Of a DNA stretch of 64,000 bases, positions 36,494 to 47,225 are shown piece by piece. The translations under genes and the position numbers were made by a program. Under the pieces are notes generated by a model. It ran no database searches and was not told the DNA's origin. It saw only the letters and a program-made list of their open reading frames with translations. The first letter of the stretch is position 1. Every line of letters begins with the position of its first letter. Origin of the DNA: Hygrophila difformis. Its lineage: Eukaryota > Streptophyta > Magnoliopsida > Lamiales > Acanthaceae. Location of the stretch: positions 29,753,977 to 29,817,976 of the forward strand of contig JAOANR010000012.1 in the NCBI GenBank assembly GCA_030278955.1, read 5' to 3'.

Positions 36494-39096
36494 TGTAATA
36501 CCCGAGAATTTTCCAACATAAAATAAAACAATAAGTAAATAAATAAATAATAAATAAAATAAATACTATAAGTAAATAAACAAAACCAGCAAGCAAAAGA
36601 AATAAATAAAGATAAGAAAATGAGAAATGAGATTTTTACTTAAAAAAGGAATTAAAGGAATTTAATTAAACAAAAGGATGGATAAATGAAACACCAAAAC
36701 CCGACACTAATGAACTCGAGTATTCGAGTCCAAAACATCCAACTAGACTAAGAATAAAATTAGAAAGAAGGTATGAACTCGAATATACCCCGGGAATCGG
36801 AATTCGGGAGCAAAGAGGGATAGAAACCCGAAAGAGAGGCGGAAACGCACGACGGATCGCACGACCCGCCCGGACCGAAGTCCAGGCGAAGTCGGCGCGG
36901 TGGCCGCGCGCTGGAAGGCGAAAACCGCGCCACGACCGCGCCACCCCACAGATTTGGTTGTTGCGTGAATCTCTCACCCGAACGCGGATTTTTCGACTTT
37001 CGGTTGAACACCTCTCGACTCCAGAGTTCTAGGTCGGCCGTGGACGCCCTAGGGACTTAGAATTCTATAAATAAGCCCCTTGGGAGCCCCGAACAAGTTT
37101 ACGAAACCCTAAAGCACTCTATACGTTCGAAACCCTAAATCCGGAGTCGTCGGAGGCACGAAACCAAGACGAACGCTGTTGGACGAGTTCGCAACAGATC
37201 TCCATAGTCGTGGTAAGTCTCGATCCAATCTCTATTCAATAAACGATTCGAAAACGAATCCTAATCATCTCTTTTTTTCTTTCTACACCCCCGTATCGAA
37301 TCTAGATCGTAGAACCCGACGAACGGAGAGGAGAAACGGTGATCTGGAAGCCACGCCTCCGAATTGGACATTCCCGACGTTCATAGATACTGTAAGTTAA
37401 CCTTACATGGTTTTGGGAGATTTTAAAACATTCGAAACCTAAAAGATTTGACAAGAATCATAAATCTGTCCACTTTCGTTTTCTACCGACGCAACAGAAT
37501 TGTTGAATTTTTCCGACCCTTAAAACGAACTCAAACGGAAAAACTTAAAACACGAAAAACGTTCCTAAGACTTAGACCTAGCTACTGTAAAAATTTGAGA
37601 ATTTTTGGAGTTGATTTGATAGGTGAAAACCCGTTGAAACCGAACTGTTTGATTTAGATCTTGAAATCTTGGACAGAACTTAGGATTGATCTTGATCTCG
37701 TTTTTGATATAGGATCTAGGCTGTTTTAGATCTTTGGCCGAACATGAAAGTTGTAGATAAATGTCTTAAGATGATCCCTGTCAAATTTCATTAAATTTGG
37801 AGTTGAATTGATATGGTAGAAACTGAAATCTTTGATCTGTGATGTATTGAACTCGGACAGATTTCTTGTTATGCGAAAATCAGCGATTTTGACCTACTTA
37901 GGTATCTCGGATTGAAAAAGTTAAAACATGAAAGTTGTAGATCTTGATGTTTCCGAGTCAGATGTGAAATTTTGGAATTTTTGGAATTAAATCTGATTTT
38001 AGACGAATTTTGGAGTAAACTGTGATTTACCGAAACGAAATTTTGAAATCTTGTTGAAACATGGAATTAACCTTTAGGGTTGAAACGAATTGAGATATTA
38101 TTTCTAAATTAATACATTGGAAGTCAGATTTTTAAAAACTAAATCCCCTTACAAACTTGATAAATTAAAATTAGGGGTGAGTGCTCTGCAGGGTGCCCCC
38201 TAACGATTCACTTCGTGCCGTAATGGACGATGGTGACCCCGCGCGCTATACTTGAAATGTGATATTGCCAAAACGGCGAAACTTAGAGCCTACACTCTCG
38301 TGAATATCCGTATGGGTTTCCCGAGGCTCCGGAGTGGTACTGGGTATGGCTGATACGGCTGCGGCCGCCGGGCTACCGGCTAAACTTGTTGACATCGCGA
38401 TCTTTATCGTGAAACTTGAAATACCAAATCGGGAATGTAATGGGGATTCTAAATTAAATTAAACTAGATTAAATTATAGTGTTGTCCAATTAAATTATTT
38501 AAATGTTTTATTTAAAAATTATGGCTTTTATGATTAAACCATGTGATATGTGTTATTAAATAGAGCCGAGATAGATTGTGCTATATGATATGGATTATAT
38601 GAAATCAAATATTATGTTATTATCATGCTTTTGTTAAATTATTAAAGTTATGGCTTTTAAACCCTACGATCATGCATGTGTTAACTTACTCAGCAATTTT
38701 GCTGATCAAAACCGTTTTTATTCCTTTCTTTACAGAATATGTGGAATGAGCATGTGTGAGCACGAATCATGCATGGGATTTTGGGAACTTTTATTTTGCC
38801 TTTAAATTTCGTACTTAGACTATATTATGAACGGGCCTGTTTAACCCGTGTTTTGGCCATGTCGGCCCTATTTAAATTTTCCGCTGCGATACTGTACTAA
38901 ACTAAATATTTCCGCTGCGCTATGCTATTATTATTTTCGATTTATATTGTATGGGCTATTTTGAATGCTTTAAATATTTTTAAACACTGCAATACCTAGC
39001 CTTGCATCTCTTTAGTAAGCTCGGAGAAACCGTGTCTTACTAGGGAGATGTGGCGGTGACATCCCGACCTGGGTTACCAAAAACCGGGGTGTTACA
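36494..39096 (+). mobile_element. Nested solo LTR of a related Gypsy family
   Basis: 2,603 bp. It starts TGTAATACCCGAGAATTTTC and ends CCGGGGTGTTACA. TSD TGTTC lies at 36489-36493 and 39097-39101. A TATAAATA box at 37066-37073 (+) shows its transcription direction is plus, opposite to the host element. There is no gag, pol, PBS or second LTR inside, so it is a solo LTR left by LTR-LTR recombination. Its terminal ~15 bp (TGTAATACCCGAGAA and GGGGTGTTACA) match those of the host element's LTR read on its own strand, indicating related families. Confidence 0.9.
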
Positions 39097-39101
39097 TGTT
39101 C

Positions 39102-39571
39102 CTTCAGCTCCTTCATTTCTGCGGTTGCCATGTGATAAGGCGCCTTAGATACCGGTTCGATTCCAGGTACCAGGTCAATCGTAAACTCAACCTCTCGCTC
39201 AGGTGCCATTCCTAAAATATCTTCCGGGAAAACGTCGGGATATTCATTTACGACTGGGATCTCGTCGATCTTGTTTCCCTCGTCTTTGAGGTTATGCACA
39301 TAACATGCATATAAATGATAGCCCATTTGTATGAGATTGCGGAACTTCAAGGCATTCACCACCTTAGCGTTTTTCTTTTGAGGCTGCATGTAGTACACAA
39401 CCTTCTTTCCTCGACTCTAGGCTAAGGAAATCTTCTGCTTCTGGCACTCAATAACGGCTTTGTATTGAGTTAGAAAATCCATGCCAAGATGACGTCGAAA
39501 TCTCTAAGATCAAACTCGACTAGATTCACGAAGAATTCTAGGTTCTTGATTACTATCGGGATCCCATCGTA
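39102..39571 (-). pseudogene. Gypsy pol, 5' fragment (protease end to RT start)
   Basis: The segment with VNEYPDVFPEDILGMAPERE and VEFTIDLVPGIEPVSKAPYH, then AEMKELKE, is the usual linker before the RT palm. It stops at the nested solo LTR and resumes at 36488. The stretch 39399-39571 towards gag-protease has stops in this frame, so gag-pol continuity is lost. Confidence 0.8.
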
Positions 39572-41044
39572 TCATTTAGAACACGATATCACCTTGCCCG
39601 ATGGTAATTGAATTCCTAAATTAATGTTCTTAGGCGCTGGAAGATCTAAGGCAGATACAATCCTCGTAGATATTAAAGAACATCTCGCGCCTGAATCGAA
39701 CAAAACTTTAACGGGTACGCTTAAAGTAGTAAACGTACCAGTGATCACTTCTCCCTGAGCGGCCAAATCCGCTTGGTTAATCACGTTCAAGCGTCCCATT
39801 GCTCCCCCCCGATTTCCTTGCTGGTTTTGGTTCTGAGGTGGCCTCTGTGCCTGAGGGAACCTCTGACCTTGGTTGTTTTGCTGGTTTGGCCCAGCTGGTC
39901 TGTTCCCCTGAGGACGGTTCAGCAGATCCGGCCTCTTCTCGATACGGTCCTCTCGTGTCCAGCATTCCTTTTTCATTTGGCCCTCCCTGCCACATCTGTA
40001 GCAATGCCCCGGTTTTGGACATTCTCTCACCAAGTGCGGAATATTGCACCGCTGGCATCTAGGTATGAAAGCGCCTTGGTTATCCAGTCTTCTGTTCCCA
40101 TAGCCTCCTTGATTGAATTCTCTGTTCTCGGGCCTCCTCTGCCCATCATTCCTCCCTTGCTCATTTCCTTTCCTGAAGTTGTTTCCACTACCACTGCTCC
40201 GGTTCCTCTTTTCAAAGTTGTTCGAGCCCTTGCTCGATTCTCCCTGGTCCTTGCGTTTTAGCTGCTGTACACGAGCGATTGCCACCGCTTGATCGTACAC
40301 ACCCTGCAGAGAAGTATGTTGCCCTCCAACCAAAATTTCTCTAACACTGAGGTTCAACCCCATTTCAAACTTCTGGGCTTTATCAGCATCAGTCGGCACA
40401 AGTCTTGGAGCAGAACGGACGAGCTCCTTGAACCTTGTATAGTACTCCTGTACCGTCTGGGTGCCCTGACGAAGGTTGATGAACTCTTCGTACTTAGCAG
40501 TCTTCGTGCTAAGGGGGTAGAATCTCTCTCTCATCATCTCCTTAAATTCTTCCCAAAAGTAAATGTGTTCGCCATCAGCTAGCCCTCCTTGGTGGCTCTG
40601 CCACCACTCATCCGCCTCTCCACTTAGGTAGTAGGATGCCACTCTTACCTTTTCATTTTTGGGACACCTTATCGCGCTCAGAAGTTTGTCGAAAGTTCGG
40701 ATCCAGTCCTCCAACTTCGCTGGATCCTCTTGTCCCTCGTAGTGGGGCGGTTGGTAGGGGTTTACCATCGCCAGATAGTTAATGCGGGCTGCCGGTGGAG
40801 ATACCGCCGCTTGAGCCCTATTTACCTCAGCATTACCCAGTGCCACGAGGACTTGCTCTACTGTCCTCAGCCGCGCGTCCACAACATCGGGTACGGCGTC
40901 TGCCTGACCTCCAACGTTGGGTGGGTTTGCGTCCACTGGCCTATTTGCTTCCGGGTTCATTGGTGCCCCACCTTCAGCGGTTATGTTAGGATTGGCATTG
41001 TTAGCGGTAGGGTTTTCCCTTCGCGGCCTTCCCCTCGGCGGCAT
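39572..41044 (-). CDS. Gypsy Gag-protease polyprotein
   Basis: 490 codons from ATG 41044 (MPPRGRPRR). The N-terminal segment is Asn/Pro-rich. The Retrotrans_gag domain follows (PPHYEGQEDPAKLEDWIRTF, YYLSGEADEWW, FYPLSTKTAKYEEFINLRQG). Two zinc-knuckle-like segments come next (CQRCNIPHLVRECP, then CYRCGREGQMKKEC, the second having M where His is usual), then Gln/Asn/Arg-rich linkers, and the aspartic protease active site VLFDSGARCSLIS. The frame ends soon after the protease begins, so the polyprotein is truncated relative to an intact Tekay gag-pol. Confidence 0.9.
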   Translation of the reverse strand: MPPRGRPRRENPTANNANPNITAEGGAPMNPEANRPVDANPPNVGGQADAVPDVVDARLRTVEQVLVALGNAEVNRAQAAVSPPAARINYLAMVNPYQPPHYEGQEDPAKLEDWIRTFDKLLSAIRCPKNEKVRVASYYLSGEADEWWQSHQGGLADGEHIYFWEEFKEMMRERFYPLSTKTAKYEEFINLRQGTQTVQEYYTRFKELVRSAPRLVPTDADKAQKFEMGLNLSVREILVGGQHTSLQGVYDQAVAIARVQQLKRKDQGESSKGSNNFEKRNRSSGSGNNFRKGNEQGRNDGQRRPENREFNQGGYGNRRLDNQGAFIPRCQRCNIPHLVRECPKPGHCYRCGREGQMKKECWTREDRIEKRPDLLNRPQGNRPAGPNQQNNQGQRFPQAQRPPQNQNQQGNRGGAMGRLNVINQADLAAQGEVITGTFTTLSVPVKVLFDSGARCSLISTRIVSALDLPAPKNINLGIQLPSGKVISCSK

Positions 41045-41297
41045 TCTGTTAGATAAGCACGCAAAGGTGAGAATCGGAACCTAAGGTAGGTTAGTAGTCA
41101 AGTCAGAAAGTGCTAACGCCCCGAATATGCAGAATTCTAAAAGAGATGATGCACTAGAGAAAAGGGAAATACTTCATTCCACTAGATCATTTAGGATAGA
41201 TCATTAGAATAATCATAAGGCAAGCTACAACAGAAAGCAATAAGATAATATGAAATACGAAAAGCAATAAGTAATCCAATGATATAATGCGATCAAT

Positions 41298-41765
41298 CTA
41301 GAGCAGGTAATCAGGAGAGTAGCCGAGGAGTGCCCTATCATGCTCATACTCCTCGTCGGAGTCAAGAGGTGCCGGTGGGTCCACTACTTCCGCCTCTGGT
41401 TCCTCCTCCTCCACGCTATCAATATCGATATACATGTCTGGGTCCTTCTCCTCTTCCTCTTCCTCTTCAGGTTCCGGCGCATTGAGTCGGTTCTGCAAGT
41501 CAACAATCTCGTGCTCCAAGGTGAACACACGTCCTCTAAGCATATGGTTGTTGTGTTGCTCCTCATGAAACAGAGTTTCAAGAGCAGCGATGCGGCCCAA
41601 ATCCTGCTGCCGAACATTCTTCAATTTCTCCAACTCTCCCTCAACACCCTTAACGCGACGCTTATATGCACTAATCTCCTCACGGCTATGTCTCAATTCA
41701 TGCATAATACTAGTCATCGAGCATAGCATATCGGTCATCATTTCAAAAAGCTTTGGGTCGGCCAT
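41298..41765 (-). CDS. Extra ORF between 5' LTR and gag: coiled-coil acidic protein
   Basis: 155 residues, ATG at 41765 (MADPKLFEMMTDMLCSM). Residues about 20-95 are strongly heptad-like (LRHSREEISAYKRR, VEGELEKLKN, LETLFHEEQHNNHMLRG, LEHEIVDLQNRL), followed by an acidic tail with EPEEEEEEEKDPD and EEEEPEAEVVDPPAP. It starts about 250 bp after the PBS and ends 253 bp before the gag ATG, in sense with gag. It is intact, although pol is decayed. Extra ORFs are known in some plant LTR retrotransposons, but I do not recognise this one, and no function is assigned. Confidence 0.65.
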   Translation of the reverse strand: MADPKLFEMMTDMLCSMTSIMHELRHSREEISAYKRRVKGVEGELEKLKNVRQQDLGRIAALETLFHEEQHNNHMLRGRVFTLEHEIVDLQNRLNAPEPEEEEEEEKDPDMYIDIDSVEEEEPEAEVVDPPAPLDSDEEYEHDRALLGYSPDYLL

Positions 41766-42019
41766 CTAATAATAAATTTAACACATCAATATTTTGTACA
41801 TTTCAAGCACATATGTTAATGAATATGCACCCCCCAAAAATAATAGTAGTAACTATTTGAGACTTGTAGAATTTTTGATATATATATATATATATTTTCC
41901 ATGGGTTTTAAAAATAAAAATTCCTTTTTCCATGGAACTAGTATTTAAAATGCTTAAAATAATATTTTAAAATTTGGGCCTCTATATTGGGCCGAAAAAT
42001 AGTAGTTTTAAAAATTTCG

Positions 42020-42032
42020 GGCTCTGATACCA
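42020..42032 (-). other. Primer-binding site for initiator tRNA-Met
   Basis: Minus strand TGGTATCAGAGCC, the standard complement of the tRNA-iMet 3' end, three bases from the 5' LTR (starting at 42036). Confidence 0.9.
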
Positions 42033-42035
42033 CTT

Positions 42036-44562
42036 TATAACACCCCGAATTTGGTCACCCAGGCCGGGATGCTACCGCCACACTCTTTTAAACAAGACAC
42101 GATCAACCGAGCTCATTTAAAAGAGTGCTACGGCTTAAGTTGCATTATTATTTGAAAATATTTAAAACCAATCAAAGTGCCCGAATTTAAATCAGAGTTA
42201 TAATCCACCATACATAAGTAGAATCATGTGGAAGCTAAAAACAGGGCCAAAACATACGGCCAAAACATAGTCCAATGTCCAATATGTAAATTTAAATTAA
42301 TCTTTAAAATAAAATGCGACAAGTCTTTAATAATGGAAATCCCGTCCCTCCGTGCAATGCTTACTCTGCGAAGTCTGAAAAGAAAACAAAACAACAATTT
42401 ATCAGTACAAAAGGTACTGCGTAAGTTAATATATAACACAACGAATTTTAAGATATTTTAGGAGAGTACACAAAATACTATTTTAATTTAAAAAGGTGAA
42501 TAAATAAATAATTTAAAATTTCTTACACATATCCCACGAATATTTACCAATGTTCGTTATGATCGAGGACACCAAATTTTGCCCATTGGGACTAAAACCA
42601 CAAGGACACAACATAAGGATTCTAGGGACGTACCCTTGGAATCAACCCACCTCTGGGACTCGTACCCACGAGGGATGTGAAAGCAGTGACCCTATACAGA
42701 TCACTCCGGAGCCCTAGATAACCCATACGGATACATCTACGAGTATAGGCTCTTACAATCATGAAACCACAATATCATATGTGCCGTTTTGGCTACAAAA
42801 GAGGGGGCGGCCCAACGAGCTCACGCCAAGTGCACTTACCCTCTAACACAATGGCATCCCACTCGATCACAACTTACAATGCTTCAAAACCACAATTTTA
42901 TCATTCCATAATATCACTACATATCCAGATTTCATAAATATAAAAAACGAGTAACATTTGACTCTTAGTTCATCAAATACACAAGATAGCATTTACTGAT
43001 TAAAAATGGCACTGTGGCAGTTTTCAAAATCATATTTAAAAATGTATCAAAGTATTTCTAAAAATTCTGGAAAAATTACAGAAGCTAGAACACACCCAAA
43101 TGAACGTTTTTCTTAGAAATAAGCATCTTCAAATTCGGATTCTAAGTGACCCAAAAAAAATCATTTCAGAACCTACTGTTGCAAGGTTTCCAAACACTTA
43201 ATTCATCCAACCACAGTTCATTCAAAAATTCATAACAATTCCAATCATGCTCCAAAAATTACAAAATTTTACAGGTATAATCCAGACATAAAATGGAACA
43301 AGTTTCATGAAGGAATTGATCACAGATAGCAAACATAGAACATTGTAAAATACACAACAAAACCGAACTTCATGAAAACTCCATTCTGTCAACAGTTTAT
43401 AGCAGAAATACCAAATGTGATTTCGATGAAAAAAACATGTCCAAAAATTATAAAAATTTACAGAGAGCATATTTAGAATGTTAGGAACATTTTTCATTTT
43501 GGAAGGATCTCCTAAAAATGTACGGATCATGGTCGAAATTTCAGAGCAACAAAATTGGTCATAGGAAAACCCTATTTGACAGATTATAAAGGAAGAAGAG
43601 ATGAGCCTATATCTCGAGTTATACTCAACCAAAATTTCTAAAAATCGACGTGCACAATACTAACTTACTTGGGATGAGTTTAGGATTGAAAACCTCTGCT
43701 TTGCTCTCCCTGGAATCGTCCAACACAGCCCTCACGACCAACTTCCCTCCGATTGAACCTATTTTGGGATTGTCGGGGGAAATTCTCAATTCTAGGACAA
43801 GGGATTCGAAACTAAGACCAAGGGAATGAAATAAAGCTCTTACCTACTCGTAGGAGAATGGGTTGGACCCCTTGAACTCGTCCACAGCCTCTGCCAAGAG
43901 AAGCACAACCCACAAACTCACCAACACTCACTATGAAACTTCTTAAGTGCAAATGGGTAGAATGGAGGCATGACTAGGGGTATTTATAGAGGTGGGGAGT
44001 AGCCCAATGACTGTCATAGGTTGCTAGGGATGTGAGGGGACAAATTTAGCTCCATAACCCCTGACTTAACTCCCTCAACCCTCATCCAAAACCCCCACTA
44101 CTCCACATGACTTCATAGGATTCCCTCATGTGATCATGTAGTCTCATAACTGATTTGTTGGGGTCTTAATGCACCCAATAACTATTGTCAAGCACCCCAC
44201 AACGTCCCTCAACATCTGCAATTCGAATTGGAGTCGTTTGGGATCGCCCACCACCGAATTCATGGCAAGAAACGCATGGGGCATTATGAGTTGTTCATAA
44301 CAGCAGAGTGGCGCGCCCCGCGCGGCCACCTTCTCGCGATTTTCCCTTTTTTTTAAAAAAAATAATAATATTATGATTTTTAACTTTAAAAATCATAATA
44401 TGAATTATCCGAGATGGTTGAATAATCCGATAACTCTTTTCGAGTTGATAGCTTCCGAAAATATTTAATTCCGCTCTCCCGGAATTATTTCAGTTTTGAT
44501 AATTAAATCCGATTCTTAAATTTCAGATTTAAAAACTCGATGTCGATTTCTCGGGTATTACA
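42036..44562 (-). repeat. 5' LTR of the Tekay-like element
   Basis: 2,527 bp, partner of 30996-33539. Its plus-strand start is TATAACACC instead of TGTAACACC, so the terminal dinucleotide at the inner edge has mutated. Near 44310-44320 it lacks part of the cgctggtggcgcg block of the other LTR. Confidence 0.95.
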
Positions 44563-45113
44563 ATGGATTTCTTTGATAAGTGCTGGAGGAATAATAACAA
44601 GACCCTTAGATTAAACGAAGCTATGGTATTACATGACAATCTTAATAGTTCACTTGCATTTTATTGCTGATTAATATGATTATTAAATGCTACAGGAATT
44701 ATTTAAACATCATGGCGATACTGAAGCTGCGTTCTCAATTCTGGATGATGGGATTCGCATATCACATAAGTCATCTATCTATGTGAAGATGATTATGTTG
44801 CTGATTAGGAGATGACCAGAATGTTGAAGAAGGACTTCTCCTTCTGAGGCTTATTTCCGATGATAATGATAAATTGGTTTCACTTAGGTATAAAGTTATT
44901 CGATGGTTCAGTGTCAAGGAAAATTTTCCCCACCTCTTTCATGATACGGATTCTGTTATGCTATGCGATGAACGTGATCATGTTTTTTCACTTATGTATG
45001 GTCTCTTAGACAGAGATTATAGAGTTTATAATAGGAGTTGCTTGAAATGTATTGCAACTATCAAGTGCCGTGCATTTGTTCCAGGTGGTAGGGGAAGTGT
45101 TCCTATATTTTGA

Positions 45114-45809
45114 GAACTATGTGTTTTCTACCTATGGAATTGTAATATCGTTGCTTTTTTATTAAATTTATTTTTGTTTTATCGTTTATTAAACCTTTAA
45201 TAGACAATTAGTTGCTTTATTATAAATTATTATGTTCCAAAATTTATCAGTACAGTGGAATTATCTTATGGATAAATAACACTAATTCTCATGCGTATTA
45301 AAGTTATAGTTGATCAATTCCATTTTTTGTGTATGTAATGGATATAATGGATAAAATAATTTTGACAGAATGTCAATAGTCATCTGTAGTTGAAATCCAC
45401 ACGAGTTAAATTTCCAAAGTATTGAATGGTGTATTTTAATTTAATTTATGTATGCATTTTATGCGTTCAATTTATATAATAATTGAACAAAATATAAAAT
45501 TACCTTCCAACTTAATAACTCTTTATATATTGCACTCCATGAATATTTATTTAATCATTTACTTATGGTTATGCGACTGTACACATTATTTATTATTTTC
45601 TCTTACCCTTTGGTTTTAAACAATTTAGTTTGTGTAAAATTTTAACTGTAATTTATTATTTAGCCTAATTGTTTAGTTCGAACATTAGTTGTATATATAG
45701 GTCATTTTTTAAGTTCATACATTTTATTCTTCTATTGCAAACATTACTCTATCTCTCCCATGGAAAGTTCGAAAGAACGGCCACTAAAGAAACGGAGAAT
45801 ACTAGATGC
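45114..45809. other. Intergenic region and F3 leader
   Basis: AT-rich. An upstream ATG at 45760 opens a short frame with a basic stretch (MESSKERPLKKRR) that ends at TAA 45817-45819, overlapping the F3 start. It could be an upstream ORF, or the original N-terminus separated by a frameshift. Confidence 0.4.
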
Positions 45810-46728
45810 ATGCCAGTAAAAAGCGAAGTTGAAGTGTCAAAATCTATTATTGACATGCCAGGTGATGTTCTTGAAGAAATTGTGTCCCGTGTTTCTGCTT
45901 ATTATTTGAAGGACATGTTTAATGTCGGATACAGGTTTTTTGTTATTCTAATTTTCTACCTTTTTTTATATAGTTTTATACCGCATATGGTGCACAATCT
46001 AAATTTTGACTACAACCGATGTAATTATTAATTGTGTTTCAGTTGCAAGTGTCTTTATGAGGCTACGAGTCATCCGTTGGTTTATTCGCGTTGTTGTATG
46101 GATGAGTTTCGATGGTACCCTTGGCCAATAAAGTTCCCCGACAAGGATTTATTCTATGTAAAATGTATGGAAAGGAAAAACATAATGCCCTTTCTGGATA
46201 TTGCTTTGGTTGGTATTTAATAAACACATCTGTTGTGCAGTGAATTTTTTTCCAGCCTTACATTTATAAATTACTGATGATTTTGTAAACTTAATGTAGG
46301 ACCTTTATGCTACAAATGACGATTTGCCTGGGGCATTGGCAATTTTGGATGACTCTATCAACCAGGGTCACATTCCATCATTATATCTGAAGTGCATTTT
46401 TCTATTGAGTTCTAATGGTCTTGGCCATATTAGAGAAGCCCTCGCGTTACTCTCTTCAATAAGTTGTGAAAAGAAACTATTGGTATCTGCAAGAGTAAAA
46501 GTCCTTCGTTGGTTCGGCACGAAATGGATTTTTCCAGATTTATTTCGTTTTTCTAATGTGAAGGTGTTTTGTAAAGACAGTGATCATATTATAAGCATGT
46601 CGCATGTATGGTCCGATGATGATTATGAGCTGATGGATATCAAATGTGTAAAATGTATTGCCATGCGTGAATGTTGCTTTTTCGTCCAAACAATCCTAAA
46701 TATAGCTTATGATATTGTACTGCTTTGA
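45810..46728 (+). CDS. F-box protein, At1g67623-like (F3), three exons, intact
   Basis: Exons 45810-45934, 46043-46208 and 46300-46728 give 720 nt (239 aa), with GT-AG junctions. F-box segment about residues 16-40 (IIDMPGDVLEEIVSRVSAYY, then MFNVGY). Exon 2 carries SCKCLYEATSHPLVYSRCCM. Exon 3 has a Sel1/TPR-like part (LPGALAILDDSINQGH, SLYLKCIFLLS, GHIREALALLSSI), then KVLRWFGTKW and CVKCIAMREC. The layout (short F-box, linker, Sel1-like repeat, Cys-rich end) is that of the plant At1g67623/At2g35280 group. The expected role is substrate receptor in an SCF E3 ligase; the target is unknown. Exon 2 has the same 166 nt length in F4. It is the only copy in this stretch without an obvious lesion. 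Confidence 0.8.
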
Positions 46729-47225
46729 AGATTATTTATGATATGTAAACAAAAACTTTTATATCTTTCAAATTTTATAATATCTTAGTTGATATTGTGT
46801 AATATTTTAATTTATTATATTTTTTATGAATTTAAAACGGAATGTTGCAAATATATTTAAAAATTTGTTAGTTACAGAAATCATTTACTGTTTTTTAATA
46901 TATTAATATTAATTGGAAATTCAAGGACCTAATATTAATTTTACCCTTATTTTAAGTATAATTGGAAGATAAAGGACCTAATATGCAATATCAATGATAA
47001 CGTTCTGTTCGCACTCAACGTGTCTTTTCGTTTCGCATTCCAATGTATTTCATATTGTTTCTGGACATTTCCCGATGGCTGTGACTCTTCTTCTTCCACA
47101 GCTACCTAATAAATATAATTTTAAATTCTGTTATTTCATATGTGTATTTATACACTCTGTTTAGTTTTCCTGCCATTCAAATTTTCTTATCCGTTATTCA
47201 TCCAGAATCAATACAGCAATTGCAT
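46729..47225. other. Intergenic region
   Basis: AT-rich spacer between F3 and F4. No feature beyond a possible leader for F4 at 47040-47225. Confidence 0.4.

Larger units (their letters stand above)
30996..44562 (-). mobile_element. Ty3/Gypsy chromovirus (Tekay/Del-like), degenerate
   Basis: 13,567 bp including a nested 2.6 kb solo LTR. LTRs of 2.5 kb lie at 30996-33539 and 42036-44562, with TSD ATGGA. On the minus strand the order is 5' LTR, PBS, extra coiled-coil ORF, gag, protease, reverse transcriptase, RNase H, integrase with a C-terminal chromodomain-like tail, PPT, 3' LTR. Long LTRs plus a chromodomain-type integrase end point to the Tekay/Del clade. Coding is broken by at least two nonsense codons, a frameshift and the nested insertion. 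Between-LTR differences are a few percent in the part I compared, so the insertion is moderately recent. Confidence 0.93.
30565..45113 (+). pseudogene. F-box gene F2 (At1g67623-like) split by a 13.6 kb retrotransposon
   Basis: Exons: 30565-30590 (MDVGDVTS), 30691-30783 (F-box segment LVDLPRDVLGNILSRIAS), 30885-30995 continuing at 44568-44625, and 44696-45113. The retroelement sits inside the third exon with ATGGA duplicated on both sides (30991-30995, 44563-44567). Ignoring the insert, that exon is 169 nt, against 166 nt in F3 and F4, so it would be read through in frame. Independently, the last exon has a frameshift at about 44802-44811 (TGA at 44812 in the upstream frame). The downstream frame continues with VEEGLLLLRLIS, KVIRWF and CLKCIATIKCRAF. 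The gene is dead by both lesions. The middle part is Sel1/TPR-like and the end has the family's C-x2-C-I-A pattern. Confidence 0.85.

Noticed and set aside
36366..36596. Open frame spanning the solo LTR junction
   Set aside because: Chimera of pol antisense frame and LTR sequence created by the nested insertion.
39773..40261. 162-codon plus-strand open frame
   Set aside because: Antisense to the Gypsy gag zinc-knuckle region; no independent support.
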